From: Arenicella chitinivorans
GTDB lineage: Bacteria; Pseudomonadota; Gammaproteobacteria; Arenicellales; Arenicellaceae
Assembly (NCBI RefSeq): GCF_014651515.1
Contig: NZ_BMXA01000006.1
Coordinates: forward strand, 124,001 to 188,000
Direction: 5' to 3'
Length of the DNA: 64,000 nt
Made by a program: the position numbers and the translations under genes. Each line of letters begins with the position of its first letter. The stretch's first letter is position 1. The notes beneath the pieces are model-generated. The model ran no database searches. It was not told the DNA's origin and saw only the letters and a list, made by a program, of their open reading frames with translations. This document shows, piece after piece, positions 1 through 8,413 of the stretch.

Positions 1-416
1 GTGCGCGCGCCTGCGGGATGAGCTTGATTCCGACCACCACGGGGTCAGCCAAAGCCATCGCCAGCATCTTTCCGGAACTCGAGGGTCGTTTGAATGGTCA
101 CGCGGTTCGCGTTCCGCTTGCCAACGCGTCATTAACCGATTGTGTGTTCGAGGTTGAGCGCGCCACCAGCATAGATGAAGTCAATGCCTTTCTGGAACAC
201 GCAGCACAAACCGATCTAAAAGGGATTCTGGGGTTCGAAACACGTCCGCTGGTTTCGATTGATTATCGAACTGACCCGCGTTCCAGCATTATTGACGCCC
301 TCTCGACGATGGTTATCAACGACACGCAGATCAAGCTCTATGCCTGGTACGATAATGAGTGGGGTTATGCGAACCGCGTCGCGGAAATTGTACGCTCGAT
401 GCACAGCCTAATCTAA
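1..416 (+). CDS. gap: glyceraldehyde-3-phosphate dehydrogenase, C-terminal part (5' end outside window)
   Basis: The reading frame is open from base 3, so the gene starts before the window. The visible residues cover the GAPDH C-terminal catalytic domain: [12 protein letters not shown] just after the window start, the LKGILGF segment, and the near-terminal [11 protein letters not shown] signature. GAPDH oxidises glyceraldehyde 3-phosphate to 1,3-bisphosphoglycerate; with arsenate it makes 1-arseno-3-phosphoglycerate. The next gene, 33 bp downstream on the same strand, is ArsJ, which exports that arseno compound, so this is probably the arsenic-dedicated GAPDH rather than the glycolytic one. 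That role is inferred from context. The NAD-binding half and catalytic Cys are not visible. Confidence 0.93.
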   Translation, partial: ARACGMSLIPTTTGSAKAIASIFPELEGRLNGHAVRVPLANASLTDCVFEVERATSIDEVNAFLEHAAQTDLKGILGFETRPLVSIDYRTDPRSSIIDALSTMVINDTQIKLYAWYDNEWGYANRVAEIVRSMHSLI

Positions 417-449
417 TCACCGCAACACCGTAATCGACAAAGGCACGCC

Positions 450-1628
450 ATGTCGCGCGAACTTCGACAATATCTGATTATTACTGGTAACTACTGGGGC
501 TTCACGCTGACCGACGGCGCGTTGCGCATGTTGGTGGTGCTGTACTTTCACACCCTGGGTTACTCAGCCCTCGATATCGCGTTTCTATTTCTGTTCTACG
601 AGTTTTTCGGCGTCGTAACAAACCTGGTTGGCGGCTGGCTTGGAGCACGCATCGGACTCAATCGAACCATGAATCTCGGCCTGTTCTTGCAGATTCTGGC
701 GCTGGCCGCACTGCTGGTTCCGAACTCTTTTCTGACGATTGCTTGGGTCATGGCGGCGCAGGCTTTGTCCGGCATCGCCAAAGATCTCAACAAAATGAGC
801 GCCAAAAGCGCAATCAAATCGCTGGTTCCGGCCGATCACAATTCACGATTGTACCGCTTAGTCGCAGTACTCACCGGCAGCAAAAATGCACTCAAAGGTA
901 TAGGCTTTTTTATCGGTGGACTGATGCTGAGCCTTCTGGGATTCCACACCGCAATCCTCTGCATGGTGGGGTTTCTTGCGCTAATCTGGATTTTTAGTCT
1001 TATTACGTTACGCGCCCCATTACAACGCGCTGAGTACAAACCAAAGTTCTCTGAGATGTGGTCCAAAAGCCGCGCCATCAACACGCTCTCGGCGGCACGG
1101 CTATTTTTATTCGGAGCCCGCGACGTTTGGTTTGTGGTTGCCCTGCCGGTGTACTTCTCTAGCCAGCTTGATTGGACACATGCGTCGGTTGGTGCGTTCT
1201 TTGCTGCTTGGGTAATTGGCTACGGCGTAATTCAAGCCAGTGCGCCGCTAGTCACTGGCCAGAACCCGAGTCAAACGGCCACCACCGGCTGGTGTGTGAT
1301 CCTGACGGTGGTAATGGGACTGATTACGGCTATAAGCTGGGTTTACCGTCCCACCGCACCGGTACTGGTGATCGGACTACTGGTATTCGGCGCGGTATTT
1401 GCGATTAATTCAGCACTGCATAGTTTCAATATTGTGCATTTGGCTGACCATAAACGGGTGTCGATGGACGTCGGTTTCTATTACATGTCAAACGCTGCCG
1501 GTCGCCTATTAGGTACCGTGGCGTCAGGCTGGTTATATACCCAATTTAGTCTGCTAGCGTGCTTATTGGTCTCGACGCTGTTTCTGCTTAGCTCCAGCAT
1601 TATCGTTAGCCGCGTATCGACACGCTAG
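450..1628 (+). CDS. arsJ: ArsJ organoarsenical efflux MFS transporter
   Basis: This 392-residue, strongly hydrophobic protein has about 12 predicted membrane segments and belongs to the major facilitator superfamily. The N-terminus (NYWGFTLTDGALRMLVVLYF) and the phrase FLFYEFFGVVTNLVGGWLGAR are typical of ArsJ. ArsJ is known to extrude 1-arseno-3-phosphoglycerate, which breaks down outside the cell to arsenate; paired with a GAPDH it gives arsenate resistance. The GAPDH gene directly upstream fits that pair exactly. Length is normal. A purine-rich AAAGGC lies just before the ATG. An ArsR-type regulator would be expected further upstream, outside the window. Confidence 0.92.
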   Translation: MSRELRQYLIITGNYWGFTLTDGALRMLVVLYFHTLGYSALDIAFLFLFYEFFGVVTNLVGGWLGARIGLNRTMNLGLFLQILALAALLVPNSFLTIAWVMAAQALSGIAKDLNKMSAKSAIKSLVPADHNSRLYRLVAVLTGSKNALKGIGFFIGGLMLSLLGFHTAILCMVGFLALIWIFSLITLRAPLQRAEYKPKFSEMWSKSRAINTLSAARLFLFGARDVWFVVALPVYFSSQLDWTHASVGAFFAAWVIGYGVIQASAPLVTGQNPSQTATTGWCVILTVVMGLITAISWVYRPTAPVLVIGLLVFGAVFAINSALHSFNIVHLADHKRVSMDVGFYYMSNAAGRLLGTVASGWLYTQFSLLACLLVSTLFLLSSSIIVSRVSTR

Positions 1629-1698
1629 CCGGCTGACCACGCATCGCGCTCTGTGGTAAGGTGTGTTTCCCATAGCCATGAATCAGGAATCCGCACTA

Positions 1699-2586
1699 AT
1701 GACGCGAATAAATGCACAACAATTAGCCGCCTATGAGGAGAACGGCTACCTGGTGGTTCCCAATCTGATTGATGACGCACAGCTACAAATTTGGGTTGAG
1801 CGATTGAGCGAGATTGTTGAGGGCCGTACACCGCCTGCCAACGGCATGCTCATGATGAAGGATGTCATGGTTGCCAAGGGCGAGGTGAACCCTAGTTCTA
1901 AAATGGAGGCAATCGCCAAGATACAAGATTTTGAGAATGATCCGGTGCTCGACTCCTACACCACGCATCCAGCCATTTTGGAGTGTGTCGAATCGATCGT
2001 CGGTAAAGATGTGCAGACCATTCACACCATGCTGATCAACAAACCGCCGAATGTCGATGGTCGTCATCCCTTGCATCAGGACTTACTTTATTTTCCATTT
2101 CGCCCGGCTGATAAAATCGTCGCCAGTTGGACCGCATTGGAGCCGGTTACACGTGAAAACGGTTGCCTAGTGGTACTACCTAAAACACACCGCGGTGAGC
2201 TTTTAAAACACGGTAACCCCGATTGGGAGAACCTGAATGCCGGTTACTTCGGCGCACAAAACGTGGACGCGTCACAACGGGTTCACCTTGCAATGAATCC
2301 CGGTGACACGGTGTTTTTTCACCCTATTTTGATCCACGGCTCCGGACGTAATAAAACCCAAGGTTTCCGTCGTGCGATTTCAGCACACTACTCGGCAGTT
2401 GACGTTGAATGGGCCTGGGTGACTGAAGGCACATTCGGTGACCGCCAGTACCGAATCGTCAGCGGCGACCGCAAAGGAGAATTTTGGTCAGGCAAGCGAC
2501 ACAATGAGAATGGGCTGGACCCGCGCGACCTATTACGCAATGAAGACCTAAAATCAATTGCAGCGGTGAAGAAACGACCAACCTAG
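1699..2586 (+). CDS. phytanoyl-CoA dioxygenase (PhyH) family protein
   Basis: This is a putative Fe(II)/2-oxoglutarate-dependent oxygenase. Counting from an upstream in-frame ATG at 1663, the metal triad is visible as H138-x-D140 (HQD in PLHQDLLYF) and H225 (in PILIHGSGRN), with an Arg pair after it (FRRAIS) for 2-oxoglutarate. I prefer the ATG at 1699 because AGGAA at 1685-1689 gives a well-spaced ribosome site; ATGs at 1663 and 1678 are possible. It follows arsJ by about 70 bp on the same strand and may be co-transcribed. The substrate is unknown, and a link to arsenic metabolism is only positional. Confidence 0.85.
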   Translation: MTRINAQQLAAYEENGYLVVPNLIDDAQLQIWVERLSEIVEGRTPPANGMLMMKDVMVAKGEVNPSSKMEAIAKIQDFENDPVLDSYTTHPAILECVESIVGKDVQTIHTMLINKPPNVDGRHPLHQDLLYFPFRPADKIVASWTALEPVTRENGCLVVLPKTHRGELLKHGNPDWENLNAGYFGAQNVDASQRVHLAMNPGDTVFFHPILIHGSGRNKTQGFRRAISAHYSAVDVEWAWVTEGTFGDRQYRIVSGDRKGEFWSGKRHNENGLDPRDLLRNEDLKSIAAVKKRPT

Positions 2587-2610
2587 GTCGACGTGCACAC
2601 GGAGTAGCCT

Positions 2611-2640
2611 ATGGCTGCATCGCAACTAAGATGCAGCCAT
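2611..2640. terminator. hairpin between convergent genes
   Basis: ATGGCTGCATC and GATGCAGCCAT form a perfect 11-bp stem around an 8-base loop, 25 bp after the PhyH-like stop. It is followed by a short T/A-rich stretch, not a long T-run. It lies between converging genes and could end transcription from both sides. Confidence 0.6.
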
Positions 2641-2679
2641 TTATGAAAAAACCCTGGCTACGGGCGTCTCAATAACTAG

Positions 2680-3024
2680 CTAGCTGCGCGCGCCGAACTC
2701 ATTTACATTCAGGCTAAACTTGCCACCGTCAGTTACGATCACACCAGCTCCACTGGTGTATCGATATTCAACTTTGTCGAGATCGGTATCGGGGTCAATA
2801 ATGTTGACCACGTAACCGCTCTCCGCAACATCAACAATGGTTATGCGCATATTCAGTTTACGCGCAAAAGTACTGGCGTGCTGATCGTAAATAAAGACGA
2901 ATCCCTCAATACGGCATACCGACCCTTCGGTGGCGGTAACTTGGCCTACGACGTGCCGACGCGTTGAGCCTTCATACAGCGCTCGATACATAATATGCAC
3001 TTTCTCACCAGCATTAATAATCAT
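2680..3024 (-). CDS. hypothetical small protein
   Basis: The product is 114 residues with no signal peptide or membrane segment. The start is well supported by AAGGGGAT seven bases before the ATG. The sequence looks beta-rich, with alternating hydrophobic residues (KVHIMYRALYEG, RITIVDVAESG), and the C-terminal half contains an Asp-rich turn (DPDTDLDKV). I do not recognise the family. It lies about 57 bp downstream of the decarboxylase gene on the same strand and is probably co-transcribed, so it may be an accessory protein of that enzyme; this is inference from position only. Confidence 0.7.
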   Translation of the reverse strand: MIINAGEKVHIMYRALYEGSTRRHVVGQVTATEGSVCRIEGFVFIYDQHASTFARKLNMRITIVDVAESGYVVNIIDPDTDLDKVEYRYTSGAGVIVTDGGKFSLNVNEFGARS

Positions 3025-3080
3025 TTTTATCCCCTTGTTTTTTATAGTTTAAATAATTATGGATTTAATATATAAGGCCA

Positions 3081-5018
3081 TCAGCTCTTGGCTGCCAGTC
3101 TTTGCTTTAACACCGTTTCAGCGTGTTTTGCCACCACGTAGATATCGCCGTCAAAGCTGCCTTGAATCGTGATATTTTGACTACTCAAGGCGCGAAGATA
3201 TTCAAGCTGCTCATCGCCAATAACCTGCCCCGGCACAAGCAAAGGAATACCCGGCGGGTACGGTGTTACGAGGCCCGCACAGATCCGTCCAGACGACTCT
3301 ACCCAGCTCACCGCTTCCCGCTCAGAAAAGAATGCTTCATTAGGTGAACACGCCAATTCGATCGGCGGCAGGCTGGGCGGCAGCCGATTTTTTCGCTGTG
3401 ATTTAGAGAGCTTAACTTTGCCAGAATCCAGTTTCTTGAGTGCGTTATATAACCGGACAATTTTGGACCGAGTACCACCCAATGTCAGCAATACCAGCAA
3501 TGTTGAGTGTGTGTACTTCTCGATTTCCAAACCGATTTCATCCAGCAGGTACTTGTGAATATCGCGATACGAGTAATCCAACGCAGAGATATCTATCAGA
3601 ATTTTCAGTGGATCATGCCCCATATTATCAGCGGTAAAATGGGGGAACATTTCAGCAAACTGATCTGCGCCAAGAATTCGAATCTTACTCAATGAGCGCA
3701 TCTGTTCCTTGAATTCCGCCACGTGTGTCAAGAGAGACTGGATGATCTTGTAGCCTTCCATCTCCAACTGTTTGTGGCAAACATCGAGCGACGCAATCAG
3801 TTGATATTTGGGAGACGTGCTGGAATAGATGTTATACACCTCGCGGAAAAAGTCTTTATCGAAGTCTGGATCATTGATGTGAATGTAGGCTGCCTGAGAG
3901 AATGCCGAAACCACCTTGTGCGCAGAATGCGTGACGTAATCCGCACCAGCATTAATCGCCGAATAATAGCGCAAACTCGGATGAAACAGCGAATACGCAA
4001 ACCACGCTTCGTCGATGAATACCTTCACATTGTGTGCGTGTGCAAAAGACACGATCTGTTTCAAATCGCTTAACAGTCCGTCATAGGTACAACCGGTCAG
4101 TACCAACAACGTCGCATCGCTGTGCGCTTCAATCGCAGCTTTTATGTCGTCCAGTGACGGCGGCGCAAACAGGCCGTAATCGGTGTTCAGCACGCTCGAC
4201 AAATAGACCGGCTGACTCCCGGATTGCAGTACCCCATAGTGGATCGATTTATGGCAATTTCGGTCCACAATCACCTTGTCATCACGACGCAGCAATGTTT
4301 GCAACACGATTTTGTTTGAGGTCGATGAACCGTTGGTGACGAAATACGTGTGTTTGACTTCAAAGGTTGCCGCTGCAGCCGCTTGAGCCTGTCCGATACA
4401 GTGAGTGCTGTCAGAGAGTGAACCCAAGGAATCGACCGATACCGATAAATCTCCGACAAAAACATTTCGACCATAAAACTGATAAAAATCATTAATATAG
4501 GGCGAATTTCTAAAGCTAGATCCACCACTGTGCCCGGGCGTATGCCAAGAGTCGTTGGCCTCCCCGACATAGCGTCGATAAGCAGACCAAAACGGTGTCT
4601 CACTGCGATCGTCAAAGTCATTGATGATGTAGCCTAATACCGACTCAGGATCAGACAGCGCGTCGTCACGGAAGAAAAAAGATTCAATGTCGCTCGATTC
4701 ATCAACAATATTTAAACCGCGCGCATCGTCACCAACAACGTACACGGGTAACTCAAGTCGGATATCTTTAATAGACGAAATTATCTGTGCCTGCTTTTGA
4801 CTCTCACCATGGGGCGAATGCCAATGTAAGATTACCGCCTGAATATCGCCATCCAGGCGAATTGCCTCCAAGGCTTCATCATCGGTTGTGCATGCTTCCA
4901 CACACATTTCAACATCGTCGCGCTCAAAGGAATCAATAGTGGCTTCCAGCGCCGATTTAAGATCAATATGCAGGCTCGCATCCTGATCGATTATTAGAAT
5001 TCTAAGTAGAGGTTTCAT
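3081..5018 (-). CDS. Orn/Lys/Arg decarboxylase, PLP-dependent, with N-terminal receiver-like wing domain
   Basis: This is a fold-type I basic amino-acid decarboxylase, forming a polyamine or diamine from arginine, lysine or ornithine. Numbering from a GTG at 5045: residues 11-140 resemble the response-regulator-like wing domain; HTPGHSGG is at 168-175; FVTNGSS at 235-241; the PLP-ring Asp is in DEAW at 345-348; and the Schiff-base lysine is K377 in THSAHK. The ATG at 5018 is the more natural start (MKPLLRILIID); neither start has a clear ribosome site. At 645 residues it is shorter than the 710-750 of enterobacterial inducible enzymes, mainly at the C-terminus. Substrate cannot be assigned by eye. 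Confidence 0.88.
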   Translation of the reverse strand: MKPLLRILIIDQDASLHIDLKSALEATIDSFERDDVEMCVEACTTDDEALEAIRLDGDIQAVILHWHSPHGESQKQAQIISSIKDIRLELPVYVVGDDARGLNIVDESSDIESFFFRDDALSDPESVLGYIINDFDDRSETPFWSAYRRYVGEANDSWHTPGHSGGSSFRNSPYINDFYQFYGRNVFVGDLSVSVDSLGSLSDSTHCIGQAQAAAAATFEVKHTYFVTNGSSTSNKIVLQTLLRRDDKVIVDRNCHKSIHYGVLQSGSQPVYLSSVLNTDYGLFAPPSLDDIKAAIEAHSDATLLVLTGCTYDGLLSDLKQIVSFAHAHNVKVFIDEAWFAYSLFHPSLRYYSAINAGADYVTHSAHKVVSAFSQAAYIHINDPDFDKDFFREVYNIYSSTSPKYQLIASLDVCHKQLEMEGYKIIQSLLTHVAEFKEQMRSLSKIRILGADQFAEMFPHFTADNMGHDPLKILIDISALDYSYRDIHKYLLDEIGLEIEKYTHSTLLVLLTLGGTRSKIVRLYNALKKLDSGKVKLSKSQRKNRLPPSLPPIELACSPNEAFFSEREAVSWVESSGRICAGLVTPYPPGIPLLVPGQVIGDEQLEYLRALSSQNITIQGSFDGDIYVVAKHAETVLKQRLAAKS

Positions 5019-5118
5019 GCGTAAAGCGAGATATTTTTTGTGCACTTTACGTGAGAATGTACTGCTAAGCCAGACAATTCAGCGAGCAGTGATGAGAAAT
5101 CTTAACCTACCCCAAGAA

Positions 5119-5154
5119 GGGCGTGAGCTACTGAGTTAACAGCCGCACACGCCC
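5119..5154 (-). terminator. possible terminator after the outer-membrane barrel gene
   Basis: GGGCGTG at 5119-5125 pairs with CACGCCC at 5148-5154, about 30 bp beyond the stop of the barrel gene. The loop is long (22 bases) and the T-tract is weak on the minus strand, so this is only a candidate. Confidence 0.35.
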
Positions 5155-5182
5155 CAACAACTTCAGGTCGCTGGCAACTAAG

Positions 5183-5980
5183 TTAGAACTTAAAGCGCAA
5201 ACCGATTTCGACATTGGTACTCTTATTTTCAATCTCCAGATCGGCAGGAAATAAGGTCGTCGACACTGCAATGTCATCACTGCCGCGGTATTTTAGCTCT
5301 CCTACAATATCGATCGCGTCGTTGATAGCCCAGCTGGCACCAACCGATGCTTGATAAGCCAACCCAGAGTCACTGTCATCGACAATGCCTACACCAGAAG
5401 GATTAAAGCTAACATCGGCATCCGCGTAACCTAAGCCAATACCAATAAAGGGCGTAAAGTCGGCATCACCTGCGAAGTCGTAATATGCGCTCAGCATAAG
5501 GTAATCAGTCTCGATGCTACCGCGCCCATCAGCCACGATCGCAGCCACACTGGCTCCAAGATTGTCAGATCCAGTGATCAGCACGCCTGCGTCCTCAGAA
5601 TCGATATTAAGGCTATCTGCGACCACCACACCAGTGTGTCGGTCGACATCATTGTCCTGACGCGCATACTGGATCTCGACACGAAGGTGATCACTGAGGG
5701 AGAAACCATAGGCCAGACCGAAATTGTCACCAGAGTCGAACTCGGTGTTCCAACCTACCGATGTACCATCCGGCAATGCAGTGCCAGCTGGGATCGTGGT
5801 GCCAGCGCCGGTGGTAAAACCGTTTGGAAATGATCCAGAATTGGACGAGTTGTCGAGGTCGGCGTAGCCATACGAAATCGCTACGTACTGCTCGGCATTC
5901 GCTGTAGACGCAGCGGTCATGGCGATTGCGCCGGCAGCCAAAATACCAAATTTACTACGGAAAATAGGTTTATTAGACAT
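5183..5980 (-). CDS. outer-membrane beta-barrel protein (OmpA/Opa-like porin fold)
   Basis: This 265-residue protein has a signal peptide ending near ASTANA-EQY. It has alternating-residue beta strands throughout (YVAISYGYAD, LRVEIQYARQD, YLMLSAYYDF, IGIGLGYADADV) and a C-terminal phenylalanine (GLRFKF), the usual signal for outer-membrane insertion. The loops are acidic and rich in D, S and G. It resembles small 8-strand barrels of the OmpA/OmpW/Opa type; the ligand is unknown. It stands alone, between the AraC-type regulator upstream and the decarboxylase downstream, with 137-bp and about 160-bp spacers. Confidence 0.82.
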   Translation of the reverse strand: MSNKPIFRSKFGILAAGAIAMTAASTANAEQYVAISYGYADLDNSSNSGSFPNGFTTGAGTTIPAGTALPDGTSVGWNTEFDSGDNFGLAYGFSLSDHLRVEIQYARQDNDVDRHTGVVVADSLNIDSEDAGVLITGSDNLGASVAAIVADGRGSIETDYLMLSAYYDFAGDADFTPFIGIGLGYADADVSFNPSGVGIVDDSDSGLAYQASVGASWAINDAIDIVGELKYRGSDDIAVSTTLFPADLEIENKSTNVEIGLRFKF

Positions 5981-6117
5981 GGGAAGATTTCACTCTAAGT
6001 TATTACTGTTGTGGGGGGACAACTGTAAACAACTCGACATGAAACTCCGTTTTATGAGTGTAAACAACAACTTACAAATGTCGCAATTACGTGATTCACA
6101 AACGTGAGGAACCGGGT

Positions 6118-7164
6118 TTACGGCCAAAGCGGATAAAAGATGTGTGACTGATCAGATTGAGGCCAAACGCCAGTGCAACGTCGGAACATGCGTCGAAAAT
6201 TAGCGGTATTACTGTAATTTAGCTGGGTAGCCAAAACGCCTGCTGAGGCGCCTCTAAACAGGTTTAACAGAGAGTGCAAAACCACTCGCTCATCGAGAAT
6301 TGTTTGGAAACTATATTCGTGCATTTTCAGCTTTCGTTTCAAGGTAGAGGTGCTTTTATGAAAATGGTCAGCACAGGCGGACAAACCCAAACTTGGCGTA
6401 CTCAGATTCCCGTCGACGTAACGAATGCACTCATCGATCAACGATGGTGCTAAGCGAGTGCGGGATTTGTATTCGCGACACGCCAGTGAATATCGTTGCT
6501 GACTCAAGGACGCCATTACCTGATCATTCTGATCTAGCGAGTTCGCGGGGATCGCAATCAAATTGAAACAGGCGTCAAAGACCATCTGATCAGTTAAATA
6601 ATGATAGTGATCGGCCACATTACGTGGTTCGGAAGCGCTCAAAAAGACCGTTACATGTGGCCGATGTTGAGCGCCATCACGTAGCAAGGCGAGGACCAAC
6701 GCGGCCGAATAGTTCAAAACAAAATCGGCGTTGGCACCGTGTCCATAACGATCTGCCAGCAATAGATAATGAAATTCCTCATCTTGATACATCTCCAGCC
6801 GTATCAATGGGTTTATTAACTGCTGATACTCCATCAGCAGTTGGAGTCGACTCCGCACATTGCTACAGCTTCTAAGCAAGGCCCGAATTGGAAAGGAAAA
6901 CTGCTCACTCGCCATTGCAGCGGCGCGAAACGGTAACTCAGGTAGCTTTACATTCAAGGACTGAATATTGTCGATCAATTGCAGTAGTTGCTCAGCCGAA
7001 CACTTGCTATTAGGTTGTATTAGATCATGTAGTTTTATTCGCATTGACCGAAGCAACTGCGTCTCAGGCACGCCGAAATGCAAACTCAAGTCCGCGATGG
7101 CACTTAAACTACCGTGCACATCGTGAACCGGATCATGCCTTTCTGTGTACCACCGGTAAGACAT
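6118..7164 (-). CDS. AraC-family transcriptional regulator
   Basis: The 348-residue protein has an N-terminal arabinose-binding-like domain of the kind found in OruR/ArgR-like AraC regulators (roughly residues 20-210). A C-terminal double helix-turn-helix follows: ACADHFHKSTSTLKRKL forms the first HTH and LNYSNTANFRRMFRR the second, ending in TGVWPQ. The gene begins 12 bp after the stop of the GGDEF-like membrane protein, so the two probably form an operon. The target is unknown; the adjacent barrel gene is a reasonable guess. Confidence 0.88.
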   Translation of the reverse strand: MSYRWYTERHDPVHDVHGSLSAIADLSLHFGVPETQLLRSMRIKLHDLIQPNSKCSAEQLLQLIDNIQSLNVKLPELPFRAAAMASEQFSFPIRALLRSCSNVRSRLQLLMEYQQLINPLIRLEMYQDEEFHYLLLADRYGHGANADFVLNYSAALVLALLRDGAQHRPHVTVFLSASEPRNVADHYHYLTDQMVFDACFNLIAIPANSLDQNDQVMASLSQQRYSLACREYKSRTRLAPSLIDECIRYVDGNLSTPSLGLSACADHFHKSTSTLKRKLKMHEYSFQTILDERVVLHSLLNLFRGASAGVLATQLNYSNTANFRRMFRRCTGVWPQSDQSHIFYPLWP

Positions 7165-7176
7165 CAGCTACCTAAA

Positions 7177-8073
7177 CTAGGTTAATGCGCTGTTGTGGAC
7201 CCGTATCATATGACGGAGCAACGGCTCACACGTCTGATTTTTCTCCACCAAATCAGCGACTTCGTATACTGCTCCGTCAACTCGAAACCTAACCGCCCGA
7301 TCATCACTCGCGAAATACGTTAGCGCTTCTATCGATTGCTGGATGCCGTTGGCCAGTGTAAGCGCTTCCTTGTGACTAAGTTGATCAAAGTAGACAACAA
7401 AACGCTGCCCAGAGTACCGACAGATCAGATCATTACTACGTATACTCATACCCGTAACGTTGACTAAGTCGATCATAACTTGAGGCGGCATAATCGAGTC
7501 GCGCTCCCGGTCCATCATCACAACGTCGAATATAAAGATGGAACCCGACGCAGTGTGGTGTGAACTTGTTACCGTATAGGTCAGAAAGTCCTCCATATAC
7601 TGCGCATTATTGATACCAGTGAACACATCATGCGATGCGTGATCACGAAAATCCTTTTCGTGTTTTATTCGTGAGGCATTAAAATAATCTTGCTCCTGCT
7701 TCCACAAATACAGTCCACCACTTAACACCAATACACCGACCAATGAGGGCATCGACTCCAACACCTTCATCGTCAGGTAGTAGTGATCGATTAAGAAGAA
7801 CTCGTCTAACAGGTCCCATACTGCGGCCAAATATAAGAACAAGAGCCCCCAAAACAACGTATTGGTAACGATACCTCGGGGGCGTGACAACAAAATCACA
7901 GCAATCCAAAGGCCGAACACGAATACCAATGCCCCCTCGCCCAAAATATCCAACGGATTGATTTCTGTGCCTGATTTCCACGGATATTGGTAAATAAATA
8001 AAATGACTGGCGCAATGCTCGACGCAATAAAAGCACTCAGTTTAATTAGGTGTAGGGACAAGTAATTTCTCAT
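7177..8073 (-). CDS. membrane protein with degenerate GGDEF domain
   Basis: The N-terminal part has about six hydrophobic segments (FIASSIAPVILFIYQ, ALVFVFGLWIAVILL, LFWGLLFLYLAAVW and others), followed by a soluble C-terminal domain that aligns by eye with diguanylate cyclases: an opening DVFTGINNAQYMEDFL, a SGSIFIFDVV strand and NDLICRYSGQRFVVYF where the active site should be. GGDEF is replaced by SGQRF, so cyclic-di-GMP synthesis is unlikely and a sensing or binding role is more plausible. An upstream ATG at 8139 is in frame, but the ATG at 8073 fits a membrane-protein N-terminus better. It is followed closely by the AraC regulator. Confidence 0.7.
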   Translation of the reverse strand: MRNYLSLHLIKLSAFIASSIAPVILFIYQYPWKSGTEINPLDILGEGALVFVFGLWIAVILLSRPRGIVTNTLFWGLLFLYLAAVWDLLDEFFLIDHYYLTMKVLESMPSLVGVLVLSGGLYLWKQEQDYFNASRIKHEKDFRDHASHDVFTGINNAQYMEDFLTYTVTSSHHTASGSIFIFDVVMMDRERDSIMPPQVMIDLVNVTGMSIRSNDLICRYSGQRFVVYFDQLSHKEALTLANGIQQSIEALTYFASDDRAVRFRVDGAVYEVADLVEKNQTCEPLLRHMIRVHNSALT

Positions 8074-8413
8074 GGTGACCGTCGTGTCGAATTGAGCAAC
8101 TGCCACGTTAATTGGACGCAATTCTCCAGTCAACGGCAAGGTGATGTCATATTAGCTCACAAATTTTGCAGCTATATTTCAAAAGGCCCCTTGGATCACG
8201 TCATTTCAATCACTTACGCCGTGTTTGTCGGTTGGCAACCATGTGCTAAAAGCTCACCACCTATCTCTAATGACATCGCCGCACCTCAAAATGCAGCGCG
8301 CTGGCGCTGCGCCGTAACCCGACTGTAATACACTCGACTTAACGTGCGCCTACCCAGTCATTTTTTTGGGTGAACAACACAACCTTGATAAATCAACTGA
8401 GACGGGCACAAGC
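8074..8413. other. intergenic region between divergent genes
   Basis: About 340 bp separate the likely starts of the GGDEF-like gene (-) and the TonB receptor gene (+). It must hold the promoter for the phytase pair. I see no convincing ORF and no strong palindrome. Confidence 0.4.
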
